Shown piece by piece: positions 45,489 to 54,773 of a DNA stretch of 64,000 nt. Every line of letters starts with the position of its first letter. The first letter of the stretch is position 1. The stretch is taken from the NCBI RefSeq assembly GCF_020804225.1, contig NZ_WJBI01000012.1:64769-128768 (forward strand). The letters are read 5' to 3'. The position numbers were made by a program, and so were the translations under genes. The notes beneath the pieces were generated by a model. The model had not been told where the DNA came from and did no database searches. It saw nothing but the letters and a program-made list of their open reading frames with translations. This stretch comes from Methanosarcina sp. DH2. GTDB taxonomy: Archaea; Halobacteriota; Methanosarcinia; Methanosarcinales; Methanosarcinaceae.

Positions 45489-46592
45489 ATGTTCTGGAGC
45501 AAAAACAGTATTATCGAAAAAATAAGTAAGATTTCGAACACGCTGGATGATATTTCAGCAGATATTTTTTGCGGGATTAATACTGACAGCGAATACCTGC
45601 ACAAGTTGATCCTCCCGAAAGACGGATCTCCTGAAACTTCTTATAAATGCATGGGCATGAATAAAGAGATAAACCTTGAAAAAGAACTTGTATATCCGTT
45701 TATAGACAGTACCTTTTCTAACGAATATTCAGTCCATCCCTCTCCTTACTGTTTCATGCTGCCTTACGAGATTAAAGCAGATGGCCTGAGAAAAGGATGT
45801 CGCCTCCTTGAACCTGAAGAATTGAAGGCAAGGTACCCCCTGGCATATTCCAGGATTACGCAATTCAAAAATAATTTTAAGCATGACTCAACGCCTCTTT
45901 CTTCTGCGGATTACAGTATTGGGGGATGCAAACTGCTGCAATATATCAATACCCCGAAAATTGTCGTTTCCGATCATTACAGCTTTCAGGCTTCTTTTGA
46001 TACAGCAGGAAACCATGTTTTTGAAAAAGGCTGTGGAGTTGTACTTCAAGATTCCTCCAGATCTTTTTATGTACTTGCCGCACTTAACAGTTCAATTTCA
46101 AGAGTCTTTTCCGAGATCTGCCAGAGTAGCGGGCTTTACAATGGAAGCCTGACTCCAGGAATTTTAAAGCGTTTTCCTATTGTCTTTCCCGAAGAAAAAA
46201 ACCTTGAATCTCTGATAAATACCCTTTCCAGCTATTTGACTTATATTCATGGCCAGATTTACTGTAATGTTTCTTCTGATATTTCCGGAAGCGAAAACTA
46301 TGAGCTTCTAAAGTTTTATGAGAGAATTGTAAATCTCCTTGTGCTGGACACTTATTTCACGAAAGATCTTGACCCCAGGTTCCTGGAGATTCTGGAGGAA
46401 AATGTCGTGCCTTTCGGAGAATATGGGCATGAAAGCTCTTCATTTTCCGGTTTTGAAGGTTCAGGATGTTTTATGAATGAGCTGCAGGTTGTAAAGCAGA
46501 AAATTCTGGATACTCCAGACTTTGGAAAGTGCAGGTTCAACAGTGAATTTACCAATATCCTTGCAACCCTTAAAAATAATGGTGTCTGGTAA
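45489..46592 (+). CDS. stand-alone TaqI-like specificity-domain protein, copy 2
   Basis: A 367-residue paralog of the protein at 40940. The same blocks are present: NTLDDISADIFCGINTDSEY, LEKELVYPFIDSTF, SPYCFMLPYEI, TPKIVVSDHYSFQASFDTAG, YVLAALNSSISRVFSEICQ and GSLTPGILKRFPIVFPEEK. Again there is no methylase or nuclease. I start at ATG 45489 because this aligns with copy 1 (MFWSKNSIIEKI against MFLNENRIIEKM); GTG 45477 would add four residues. The middle parts of the two proteins, which would contact DNA in a target-recognition domain, differ more than the framework. Confidence 0.7.
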   Translation: MFWSKNSIIEKISKISNTLDDISADIFCGINTDSEYLHKLILPKDGSPETSYKCMGMNKEINLEKELVYPFIDSTFSNEYSVHPSPYCFMLPYEIKADGLRKGCRLLEPEELKARYPLAYSRITQFKNNFKHDSTPLSSADYSIGGCKLLQYINTPKIVVSDHYSFQASFDTAGNHVFEKGCGVVLQDSSRSFYVLAALNSSISRVFSEICQSSGLYNGSLTPGILKRFPIVFPEEKNLESLINTLSSYLTYIHGQIYCNVSSDISGSENYELLKFYERIVNLLVLDTYFTKDLDPRFLEILEENVVPFGEYGHESSSFSGFEGSGCFMNELQVVKQKILDTPDFGKCRFNSEFTNILATLKNNGVW

Positions 46593-46690
46593 GCACATCA
46601 ATTGTCGTTAAATCTTTAGATTCGGCGAGCTTTCTGCTTTGCAGATGGCTTTTGGAATTCAACATAATATAAATTGGGCAATTTCCTGCC

Positions 46691-46840
46691 CTATTTTTTA
46701 AATTCACTTTCAGCAGAAACATCCCTGTCACTGTTTGTCCCATTTTTCTCTGCTTTTACATCAATAATTATCAGGTCAATTCCCTTGCAGGCGCATAATA
46801 TAATAAGAATAAAGGTTATAAAGTATAGAGAATGAATCAT
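46691..46840 (-). CDS. possible 49-aa membrane peptide
   Basis: A short frame from ATG 46840 encodes one hydrophobic helix (YFITFILIILCACKGIDLII) and a polar, charged tail (DVKAEKNGTNSDRDVSAESE). The change from hydrophobic to acidic composition is typical of genuine small membrane proteins, but no ribosome binding site is evident, so the call is weak. Confidence 0.35.
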   Translation of the reverse strand: MIHSLYFITFILIILCACKGIDLIIIDVKAEKNGTNSDRDVSAESEFKK

Positions 46841-47269
46841 ATAATATTTAAGAAATGAAGAATTAATTATAATCAATGCCCGAGGGTAATAGAAAGTAAG
46901 GCAATTCTGGTAAACTCAAAGGGTCTTCAATATTCAATTGACCTTCCCGCTAATAAATAGTTTGAATACATCCGGATGAGCTGTAAACTAATCTGAACAA
47001 ATGGTCTGAAAACTCACCATATTATGTGAGTACCAGCTGAGCAAAAATATTATTTGCTTTTTACAGAGAGTATCTTACAGGTCTTTATCAATCATTCTCT
47101 GGGCATATTCCTTGAATACTATATCGGAAAGTAATCTGCTTCTCGTGCTTAATACATAAATTTATATAGATAGTCTTTGTGTAACTATTAAAACGTCTGG
47201 TGTCTTTTTATTTCTATTTCCTGACTCTCCCAATTCGTCTAAAGTAATTGAAAAAAGGAAGGTCATCTT
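46841..47269. other. gap upstream of the 7TM kinase
   Basis: About 430 bases without a gene. A TATA-like aatttatatagatag near 47158-47172 and GGAAGGT at 47257-47263 probably belong to the kinase gene. Confidence 0.5.
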
Positions 47270-47305
47270 ATCAGCCTGCAAATCCACACCGCTGCGTTTC
47301 CCTAT

Positions 47306-49000
47306 ATGGGGGCATTAATTTTTTCAGGGCTTATATCCACTTTGCTTGCAATTAGAGCATACAAAGCCTTTAATTACCGCAGTTTGCCTTTTGCAAAGAA
47401 TTTTATATTAATTATGCTCTGCATGGCTCTCTGGTCAGTGAATTACGCTTTTGAAATCGGGTTCACAGATATTGAGTATAAGTATGTATTTGCCCATCTC
47501 CAGTACCTGGGGATTGCCTTTGCTCCTGTAGCGTGGTTTTTATTTGCAGCCGAGTACTCCGGAGTATGCAGGCAGTTTGCACGAAAGTATGAAAAACTAC
47601 TTTTTCTTTTTCCCTGCCTTACAATTCTGTTAATGCTTACAAACCGAATCCATGGACTGTATTTTGAAGGTTTTTATCTTGATGTCTCTGGAGGCTTTCC
47701 TCTCCTTGTACTTAAGCATGGTCCATTTTTCTGGAGTTTTTATACATACTCTTTTGTTTTGATCTTCTTAGGAATCTTTTTCTTTTTCAAGCAGTTTGTC
47801 CGCCTTACAGCACCTTACGGAACACAGGCAGCCATCGCACTCACTGCTGCCTGTGTTCCAGTACTTGGAAATTTACTTCATATCGCAAATGTAGGGCCCT
47901 TTGAATTTTTTGATCCGACCCCCTTTTCCTTTGCAATAACCGGCCTGATTCTCTTCTGGGGCACAATCGAGCATGAGTTCCTTAACATTATTCCAGTTGC
48001 CAGAGAGAGTGTGATAGAATCCATGAATGACGGATATATTGTTGTGGATATTACAAACTCTGTAGTGGACATTAATAAAGCAGCACTTGAACTCGCCGGA
48101 AAAGGAAGAAAAGAGGTCATAGGGAAAAACATAAATGATCTTTTCGGAGAAGATGTGGAAGTTTTGGGGGATCCTTCAGAGGGTGATTTCGCCAGGGAAA
48201 TTTCACTCAAGAGCGGCCTGGAAACAAAATTCTTCACTGTCAGTGTTAGTCCCCTGATGACAAGGGATGATACAGAGGGCAGGCTGGTAATGCTCCACGA
48301 TATCACTGAGATATACCGGTATCAGGAAGCTTTAAAACAGGCAAACAAAAAAATAAACCTCATGAGCAATATTACCCGGCACGATATTCTCAATCAGGTG
48401 AATGTACTTTCAGGGTATACCGAGCTGATCTCAGAAATGCTTCCTCCTGACGTAAAAGGAGATCTCAGGATCTCAAAATATCTCCGAAATCTTAACAAAG
48501 GAATTGAAACAATCCATAGCCAGATTATTTTCACAAAGGATTACCAGGAACTCGGGGTTGTTTCTCCTACCTGGCAGTCTATAAGCAGCATTGTAAAAGA
48601 GGCCGCTTTTGCCTTTTCCGGGCAGGGATTGAAGTTCTCCATAGAGGATAACGGACTTGAAGTATATGCAGATCCTCTGCTCAAAAAAGCTTTCTACAAC
48701 CTGTTTGACAATGCAAGAGCTCACGGAGATCACGTTAGCGAGATTGATGTGAGCTCTCATATAGCCGGGGAAAGCGTTGTAATCAAAGTAAAGGACAACG
48801 GTATAGGAGTCTCTCCTTTTATGAAAGCACTTATTTTTGAAAAATCCGTAGGTCGAAATACCGGGCTTGGTCTTTTCCTGGTCAGAGGCATACTTTCCAT
48901 TACAGGCATGGAAATTACTGAAACGGGAATCGAAGGGGAAGGTGCAAGGTTTGAAATTAGCGTACCGCCGGGAAACTGGCGCAAAGCCTCTTCTCAATAA
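47306..49000 (+). CDS. 7TM-domain sensor histidine kinase
   Basis: A 564-residue membrane kinase. Seven hydrophobic segments (about residues 1-235) match the 7TM sensor module of archaeal histidine kinases (LAIRAYKAFNYRSLPFAKNF, then a WSVNYAFEIGF block). A PAS domain (about 240-350, with DGYIVVDITNSVVDINKAAL and a HDITE end) follows. The His box is ITRHDILNQVNVLSGYTELI, with a phospho-accepting His. The ATPase part has FDNARAHG, VKDNGIGV and GRNTGLGLFLVRGIL. The only ATG is at 47306, but the frame continues upstream as LQIHTAAFPY, which fits the family N terminus, right behind GGAAGGT at 47257-47263. The true start may be a non-ATG codon near 47270. Confidence 0.87.
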   Translation: MGALIFSGLISTLLAIRAYKAFNYRSLPFAKNFILIMLCMALWSVNYAFEIGFTDIEYKYVFAHLQYLGIAFAPVAWFLFAAEYSGVCRQFARKYEKLLFLFPCLTILLMLTNRIHGLYFEGFYLDVSGGFPLLVLKHGPFFWSFYTYSFVLIFLGIFFFFKQFVRLTAPYGTQAAIALTAACVPVLGNLLHIANVGPFEFFDPTPFSFAITGLILFWGTIEHEFLNIIPVARESVIESMNDGYIVVDITNSVVDINKAALELAGKGRKEVIGKNINDLFGEDVEVLGDPSEGDFAREISLKSGLETKFFTVSVSPLMTRDDTEGRLVMLHDITEIYRYQEALKQANKKINLMSNITRHDILNQVNVLSGYTELISEMLPPDVKGDLRISKYLRNLNKGIETIHSQIIFTKDYQELGVVSPTWQSISSIVKEAAFAFSGQGLKFSIEDNGLEVYADPLLKKAFYNLFDNARAHGDHVSEIDVSSHIAGESVVIKVKDNGIGVSPFMKALIFEKSVGRNTGLGLFLVRGILSITGMEITETGIEGEGARFEISVPPGNWRKASSQ

Positions 49001-49096
49001 CGTTATGAACCTTATATGGGAGCTTTTCAGCCTGAGCCTAAATTAAAAGAAGTTTTGCTTCAAATGTAAATATTTAGAAGGATAAATGTCTCAAAA

Positions 49097-49405
49097 TTAA
49101 GCAGTACCCGAATAGGCCATAAATACAGTTGACAGGACCAGAATCAAAGTTGTAGCTACAACAGCGATTAGCAGCTTACTTTCCTTTCTGTTCATTTTTT
49201 CGGGTCTTGCCCTAACTTCAAGGAAAGCTCCTAAACTTACTCCAGCTCCAATTCCTATTGCAAGGCCTATAGCTGTCCCTTCCATAATACTATCCAGTGC
49301 AGGCCCGAGAATGAAAGCTCCATAAAGGCTTCCAAGGGCGGCACCTATTGCAAAGGCAAGTGCCATCCACTGTTTCTCTTGTTTGTGTTCATTCGGTTTT
49401 CCCAT
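49097..49405 (-). CDS. small three-helix membrane protein
   Basis: A 102-residue protein I do not recognise. It has a polar N terminus (MGKPNEHKQEKQW), two glycine-rich hydrophobic segments (ALAFAIGAALGSLYGAFILG and AIGLAIGIGAGVSLGAFLEV), a basic loop and a final helix (LLIAVVATTLILVLSTVFMA). The glycine pattern is reminiscent of small membrane proteins of bacterial and archaeal genomes annotated only as hypothetical. A TATA-like site lies in the AT-rich leader near 49455-49475. Confidence 0.65.
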   Translation of the reverse strand: MGKPNEHKQEKQWMALAFAIGAALGSLYGAFILGPALDSIMEGTAIGLAIGIGAGVSLGAFLEVRARPEKMNRKESKLLIAVVATTLILVLSTVFMAYSGTA

Positions 49406-49581
49406 TTTTTCTCACCCGTCAATTTCTACCTAACTTCTGTGAGGTTTTTTAATTTATATTTTTTTATATGCGCTTCTTAGTATATGATAAATAACAAATT
49501 CCTTAGAGGCTTTGAGTTGACGGTTGATTCTCAACAACCATAATATCTCTACTTATCATCTCTATTATATCTGGTGAAAAA

Positions 49582-50607
49582 ATGAGTGGATTTACCCTGA
49601 ATAAGAGATTTGAAAAAGCGCTGAAAGGCGAATCCCTTGATATGGTTCCTGTTTGTTCCGTAACCCAGACAGGCATTGTAGAACTTATGGAAATGACAGG
49701 AGCTTACTGGCCTCAGGCTAATTACGATGCCAGCAAAATGGCGGCACTTGCCCTGGGAGGATACGAGATCGCAGGATTTGAGAACGTGCGCTGCCCTTTC
49801 TGTACTACAGTACTTGCCGAAACTCTGGGCTGTACGGTAGCAGAAGGCAGTGTTGATATACAGCCTTATGTTATCGATTTCCCCTGCAAAAAAAAGAAAG
49901 ATGTTAAGGATATCACAGTCCCGGATTCTCTGCTTGAAAGCAGGCGGACATCAGTAGTTCTGGACGCAGTTGAAATTCTCAAAGGACACGTAGGGGAAGA
50001 TGTGCCTGTTGTTGCAGGGCTTGTGGGTCCTGCTGGACTTGCCTCCATGCTTGCGGGTATGAAAAATTATCTTATGTGGTTTGTAACAAATCCTGAAGTT
50101 GTTGAGGAACTGATGGGAGTTCTTACAGAAGCCTGTATAGAATACGCGAACGGTTTACTGGAAAGAGGGGCAGATGTCGTAACCCTTATAGACTCCGAAG
50201 CCGGGCCTGATATTATTGCCCCCCAGATGTTCGAAACATCTGTTCTTCCATTCCACAGGAAATTCTGCAGGGAGGTTAAAGGACTAAAAATCCTCCATAT
50301 GTGTGGAGACGCCACATCTGTGCTTGACTCCCTGGCAGACGTCGGATTTGAAGGGATCAGCATTGAAGAAAAGGTAGGTGTCAGTTTTGCAAAAGGAATT
50401 GTTGGCAATCGGGTACGCCTGATAGGAAATGTATCTCCCTCCGATACCCTGCTGACAAAAGGACCTGAAGAGGTTATGATTGAAGCCAGGGCATGCCTTG
50501 AAGATGGGATTGATATCCTTGCTCCGGGCTGCGGGCTAGCTCCCCATACCCCGCTCGAGAACATAAAAGCACTTTTCAGGGCAAGGGATGAGTACTGCTC
50601 ACCGTGA
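49582..50607 (+). CDS. MtaA/MtbA-family methylcobamide:CoM methyltransferase
   Basis: A 341-residue TIM-barrel protein of the uroporphyrinogen decarboxylase superfamily, methyltransferase-2 branch. It opens KRFEKALKGESLDMVPVCSV followed by TQTGIVELMEMTGAYWP, typical for MtaA/MtbA. The zinc ligands that activate coenzyme M are the His and Cys of LHMCGDATSVLD near residue 238 and the Cys of LAPGCGLAPHTPLEN near 314. Such enzymes move the methyl group from a methyl-corrinoid protein to CoM during methanogenesis from methanol, methylamines or methyl sulfides. No corrinoid protein or MT1 gene is adjacent, so the substrate (MtaA, MtbA or another paralog) cannot be assigned. GGTGA precedes the ATG. 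Confidence 0.93.
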   Translation: MSGFTLNKRFEKALKGESLDMVPVCSVTQTGIVELMEMTGAYWPQANYDASKMAALALGGYEIAGFENVRCPFCTTVLAETLGCTVAEGSVDIQPYVIDFPCKKKKDVKDITVPDSLLESRRTSVVLDAVEILKGHVGEDVPVVAGLVGPAGLASMLAGMKNYLMWFVTNPEVVEELMGVLTEACIEYANGLLERGADVVTLIDSEAGPDIIAPQMFETSVLPFHRKFCREVKGLKILHMCGDATSVLDSLADVGFEGISIEEKVGVSFAKGIVGNRVRLIGNVSPSDTLLTKGPEEVMIEARACLEDGIDILAPGCGLAPHTPLENIKALFRARDEYCSP

Positions 50608-51573
50608 ATCTCTCGGAGGGGTTGGAGGAGGAACCTGAGGGGGGAATTTTTTTAGAAAATGCCCGGAACCTCCTTCGCCTATTTTTTCTGGAAGCTTTTC
50701 GGAATCTTTAAGACTTATAATCAATGCAGAGCCCATAATTAAGGCGCAACCTGCAAGAGTCTCTAAAGACAGCGCAATCCCGAGCACAGCTATATCAAAA
50801 AAAACTCCGCTGACAGGTTCTATCAGGGCAAGGAGGCTTCCTGTCTGGGCTTTAAGGTTGGCAAACCCGATAATTGTAAAAATTTCCCCAAAGCCTATGG
50901 ATACTATCCCGAAAGCAGCGAGCACTTTCAGGTTACTGTACAGGACAGTTCGAGATACTTCAAATGCAAAGGGACTCAGCAGCGAAAGAGCTATCCCCAT
51001 GGGCCAGAAGACAATTGCGAGTTCCGGATACTCTCCTTTTAAAACTTTTACGTTCAGGATCAAAGCCGCAAAGACAACTCCAGAAAGCAGTCCTGCTACC
51101 ATGCCCAGCATATAAGTGCCGGTAAACTCAATTTCAGAAAGTCCACCCTCTGGTCTGACTATGAGAAATACTCCTGTAATCGCAATGAAAAGGGCAGCTA
51201 TACTTTCCTTTCCTATCCTCTCTTTCAGAAGAAAAGGGGAAGCCAGCATTACATAAATCGGGGCTGTATACTGAAGTAAAATTGCTATGGATACGCAGGT
51301 AATCTTCAGGCAGGTAAAATAGAGCAGCATGCACGCCACCACGAGCATTCCCTGCAGGAGCAGGCTTCCTTTCTTTTTCTTTAACCTGAGGTCTGAGATT
51401 TTTCCTCTTGCAGCTATATATATAAAAAGAAACAGAATTCCGAAAAACAACCTGTAAAAGACTACTGGAGAAACAGCCATATCATGGATACGGGAAATAA
51501 AAAGCCCGTTCATGCTGTAAAATACGCAGCCGATAATAACTGCCAGATGTGCCTTTTTGCTCTCCAGAAACAT
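50599..51573 (-). CDS. DMT-family (EamA) transporter
   Basis: A protein of about 324 residues with ten membrane helices in two EamA repeats. The first begins HLAVIIGCVFYSMNGLFISR and the second around YMLGMVAGLLSGVVFAALIL. Members export metabolites or amino acids by proton antiport; the substrate is unknown. I start at ATG 51573 rather than the earlier codon at 51597. The final ~30 residues are polar and proline-rich (PPQVPPPTPPRDSR) because the gene runs on into the end of the convergent methyltransferase gene, overlapping it by nine bases. Confidence 0.88.
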   Translation of the reverse strand: MFLESKKAHLAVIIGCVFYSMNGLFISRIHDMAVSPVVFYRLFFGILFLFIYIAARGKISDLRLKKKKGSLLLQGMLVVACMLLYFTCLKITCVSIAILLQYTAPIYVMLASPFLLKERIGKESIAALFIAITGVFLIVRPEGGLSEIEFTGTYMLGMVAGLLSGVVFAALILNVKVLKGEYPELAIVFWPMGIALSLLSPFAFEVSRTVLYSNLKVLAAFGIVSIGFGEIFTIIGFANLKAQTGSLLALIEPVSGVFFDIAVLGIALSLETLAGCALIMGSALIISLKDSEKLPEKIGEGGSGHFLKKFPPQVPPPTPPRDSR

Positions 51574-51669
51574 TCTGCATGGATATACTAATAGCACTCA
51601 TATATTTATTGGATATACCTGTTTAAAGAAATTCGGCAGCAGCTAATACCGGGCAAGGGTGGCTAATTC

Positions 51670-52389
51670 ATGAAATCTTCCACAGAAAACGGTCGCAAAG
51701 CGGTCAGGGATAAAATTCCGGAAATTATCCGGAATTCAGGCAGAGGATGTGCAACTAAAGAACTTTCAGATCCCGGATTTCTCGTTGAGCTAGAAAACAA
51801 ACTTGGAGAAGAACTGGCTGAGTACCTTCAGAGTAAAGAGCTTGAGGAACTTGCCGACCTCCTGGAAGTAATTTACAGGATCGCCGAACTTCGGGGGGCT
51901 TCAAAAGAGAGTCTTGAGGTGTTGAGGCTGCAGAAAAAACTGGAAAAGGGAGGGTTTGAAAAGAACATGCTCCTGCTTAACGCACATGATGAAAAATGCC
52001 TTTCTCCTGAGTTTCCTGCTGATTCTGAAGAGCTTCCTCGTATAGTTTTCAGGCGCGAAAATGCAGAATTAATTGAGAAACACAGAGTCTGGATGAGGAT
52101 CTATACCACGAAAGACGAATGCAAGAGTGCCGCTGTCCTGTACCAGGAAACAGAAGCAGGTCATGCAGAAGAGTTTGTCCACGAAAAAAGTGACTTTTTT
52201 TATTATATTCTTGAAGGATCCGGCATATGGGTAGTTGAGGACAGAGAATTTGAAGTCAGGGCAGGGGATGTGGTAGTGGTGCCTGCGGGAAAGAGATTCT
52301 GGTTCCGCGGAAACCTCAAACAGATCTGCATAACAGCTCCTGCCTGGGAAGAAAAATATGAGCGGCACATACGGGACATTGAACTGTGA
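51670..52389 (+). CDS. MazG-like pyrophosphohydrolase fused to a cupin
   Basis: A 239-residue two-domain protein. Residues ~8-95 are a PRA-PH/MazG-like nucleotide pyrophosphohydrolase domain (KAVRDKIPEIIRNSG, then ELENKLGEELAEYL and EELADLLEVIYRI with the metal-binding acidic pattern). Residues ~125-235 are a cupin (VWMRIYTTKDECKSAAVLY, HEKSDFFYYILEGSGIW and GDVVVVPAGKRFWFRG), although the usual metal-binding histidines are reduced. The stand-alone domain is a house-cleaning NTP pyrophosphatase. The cupin could sense a ligand or only stabilise the protein. The fusion is intact, with no stop between the domains. It is a single gene. Confidence 0.82.
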   Translation: MKSSTENGRKAVRDKIPEIIRNSGRGCATKELSDPGFLVELENKLGEELAEYLQSKELEELADLLEVIYRIAELRGASKESLEVLRLQKKLEKGGFEKNMLLLNAHDEKCLSPEFPADSEELPRIVFRRENAELIEKHRVWMRIYTTKDECKSAAVLYQETEAGHAEEFVHEKSDFFYYILEGSGIWVVEDREFEVRAGDVVVVPAGKRFWFRGNLKQICITAPAWEEKYERHIRDIEL

Positions 52390-52431
52390 CCCTTGTCCTG
52401 CGTTTTTTTCCCGCCTGTTTTTCTTCTTTGC

Positions 52432-53292
52432 TTATCCAAGTTCGAAACTCGTAACCCCATAAACCTTATCAAGCTCTATATCAGGTTCTTTTCGGTTGTA
52501 CATGCGTATAGTCCTGAACATCACATTCATGTGATATTTTTTTACTATTTCCATTGCTTTTTTATTGGGTTCGGGGACATCAAAATAAATAGTTTCCTCA
52601 GGAACTGAAGCCCTAAGAGCCCTGAAAATTTTCTCTGCAGTATCCTGGTTATCCGCAAAAAGAGGGCCTATCTTATAACCTATCCTGCACTTCCTTATCA
52701 CTCCATATCCTTTGAGATTCCCGTCTTCAAGGGTTGCAAAAGCATATGAGTCAGGCTGATCAACCCATTTCTTCAAAAAACCAGGTCTTGGGGCAGGAAA
52801 CATCCTCCTGTCATACTCAAGCAGTTTTTCAAAAGGAACTTTCGAGATTTTTACTAGTCCATCCGGATTTTCTCCTCCACCTTTACCTTCAAAACGCAGG
52901 TTACTATAAGAGGATCTGAATTTCATAACTTTCTGGTATTTCTTTTCGTTTTCCACAACGCCATCAAGCCCGATATTTCTATCCCTCAGGTGTTCCAGGC
53001 ATTTTTCGGTCAGTTTCATTCCTATGCCTTTTTTCTGGAGTTCGGGTTTGACCACAAAGAGCCCGAGAAAACCGAAATCACTGTCATATGCAACAGCAGA
53101 CGCACAGCCTACAGGCTTTCCTTCAAGTTCTGCAATAAAAAAGCCTTCCTTGTCAGCTTCGTAAAAAAGTTCTCCGTCATGGATGCCGGGATTCCAGCCT
53201 TCGGCAGCTGCCATCTCAATTGCAAATTCGACTTCTTCCCGTTTCATTCTTCGGACTTTCAGGTTTTTAATTTGTTCCGAGTCCTTATCCAT
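52432..53292 (-). CDS. GNAT acetyltransferase with C-terminal accessory domain
   Basis: A 286-residue protein. The first ~145 residues are a GNAT domain (EFAIEMAAAEGWNPGIHDGE; acetyl-CoA loop FVVKPELQKKGIGMKLTEKC). The second half starting near residue 150 fits the C-terminal domain found with such enzymes (FEKLLEYDRRMFPAPRPGFL, KGYGVIRKCRIGYKIGPLFA, then FDVPEPNKKAMEI). The pair forms a two-domain acetyltransferase of unknown substrate. The Met start at 53292 gives a charged N terminus. The order of the halves is normal for this family. Confidence 0.88.
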   Translation of the reverse strand: MDKDSEQIKNLKVRRMKREEVEFAIEMAAAEGWNPGIHDGELFYEADKEGFFIAELEGKPVGCASAVAYDSDFGFLGLFVVKPELQKKGIGMKLTEKCLEHLRDRNIGLDGVVENEKKYQKVMKFRSSYSNLRFEGKGGGENPDGLVKISKVPFEKLLEYDRRMFPAPRPGFLKKWVDQPDSYAFATLEDGNLKGYGVIRKCRIGYKIGPLFADNQDTAEKIFRALRASVPEETIYFDVPEPNKKAMEIVKKYHMNVMFRTIRMYNRKEPDIELDKVYGVTSFELG

Positions 53293-53374
53293 GACAGTAA
53301 ATATTCTAACTTTCTATTTATTTCTTAAGTATATTTGCTTGACCTGTTTTTTGCCTGATGTCAGAGGCACAGAA

Positions 53375-54508
53375 TTAAATTTTCCTTCTTCCGTTTTTCC
53401 CTGAAGTTATTATAAGATAAGCCGCTATAACCGCTGCTAATACAGGGTACACTCCAAAGGGTGATTCTTTTGCCCCGTCTCCGGCTTCAGCTCCCATCTC
53501 TTCCCCGGCAGCTACACCGGTCTCGGAAATGTCTTCCGTGAACACAAAAACGTCCATGGTGCCTTTGCGTTTGTCCTGCCATACTATCCGATTACCTTCG
53601 ATTGCAGGGTTGCTTTCATATTCAGATGATGTAGAAACGGTCTTTTCCTGCCCTGTGGCGATGTCGTATATAAATATATTTGTTCCTTTAATTCTCCCGT
53701 CAGCCCAGACTATTCTTCCGTCCGAGATTGCAGGGGTTTTTTGTGGGGACGGGTCAATGCAAACAGGTATTTCTTTCCCGCTGGAAATTTCGTACATATA
53801 AATGTCAAGGTTTCCGGCGCGCCTGTCTTCCCAGACAATATAGTCGCCTTCCACAACAGGGTTTGTCTGCCCTGCAGAGTCCGTAACTACGGGACTTTCT
53901 TTCCCTGTGTCGATGTTATACATGTAAACATCTTCATTCCCGTTGCGCATATCTTTCCAGACTATGATATTCCCCCAGATCGCAGGTTGGCTCTGATCGG
54001 CTTTATCGGTTGTTATTCGTATTTCCTGTTTCGAGGTAATATCATACATGTAAATGTCTGTGTTCTGATTTCTGCGGTCCGTCCAGACAATTATGTCCCC
54101 TGAGATTGCGGGCTCTTTCTGGTCTGCCCTGTCCGAAGTGATCTGAGTTTTTGCCCCAGAGGCAATATCGTGCATATAAATATCATAGTTGCCTCTTCTG
54201 TTGTCTGCGACAACCACACGGCTGCCTGAGATTGCGGGCTCCACTTCATCTTTTGAGTCCTTGAACAGGGCAGATTCGGTCCTTCCGACAGACATATCGT
54301 ACAGATAAATATCCCAATTTCCGTCCCGTTCGTCCTGCCAGACAATGTAGTCCCCTGAAATTACAGGGCTGATCTGGTTACTAAAAGCAGAATTAATCTC
54401 CTGCTCAGTTCCTTTCAAAGCTTCGCTGGCAGCCGAACCTGCACATGCGCCCAGTACAATGAGTAAAACAACTGAAATAAGTATAATTGAAAATTTGTTG
54501 TGCCTCAA
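53375..54508 (-). CDS. exported TolB-like beta-propeller protein
   Basis: A 377-residue surface protein. A signal peptide (ILISVVLLIVLGACAGSAAS; the Cys could also be a lipobox) is followed by seven repeats of about 43 residues with the core GDYIVWQDERDGNWDIYLYD, i.e. a TolB/PD40-like beta-propeller. Near the C terminus a hydrophobic segment (YPVLAAVIAAYLII) and a basic end suggest a membrane anchor. Many related proteins occur in Methanosarcina envelopes. The start is TTG 54508, four bases behind the ribosome binding site GGAAGTGT. The linker before the anchor is rich in Gly/Ala/Glu. Confidence 0.85.
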   Translation of the reverse strand: MRHNKFSIILISVVLLIVLGACAGSAASEALKGTEQEINSAFSNQISPVISGDYIVWQDERDGNWDIYLYDMSVGRTESALFKDSKDEVEPAISGSRVVVADNRRGNYDIYMHDIASGAKTQITSDRADQKEPAISGDIIVWTDRRNQNTDIYMYDITSKQEIRITTDKADQSQPAIWGNIIVWKDMRNGNEDVYMYNIDTGKESPVVTDSAGQTNPVVEGDYIVWEDRRAGNLDIYMYEISSGKEIPVCIDPSPQKTPAISDGRIVWADGRIKGTNIFIYDIATGQEKTVSTSSEYESNPAIEGNRIVWQDKRKGTMDVFVFTEDISETGVAAGEEMGAEAGDGAKESPFGVYPVLAAVIAAYLIITSGKNGRRKI

Positions 54509-54773
54509 TATTACACTTCCAATATTCCCTCTGGAGCTTTAGTGTAGATTTTTTGAGTATAGATTCTTTCAACTTCAGATTAAATTTCGGTTTAACCTAC
54601 CGATTTTTTTCCGTTAAATTATTTCCAGCATAGAATATTTCCAATATCTAGGTAACCTCTAAATAATGTATATCTTCCATAGTTTTTAGCGGTTTCCTAC
54701 AATTTTAGTGTTTTCTTTTTTGAGGGAAAACTTTCGCGGAACTTAATGCAAGATCAGGCCAAACTGCTCTAAA

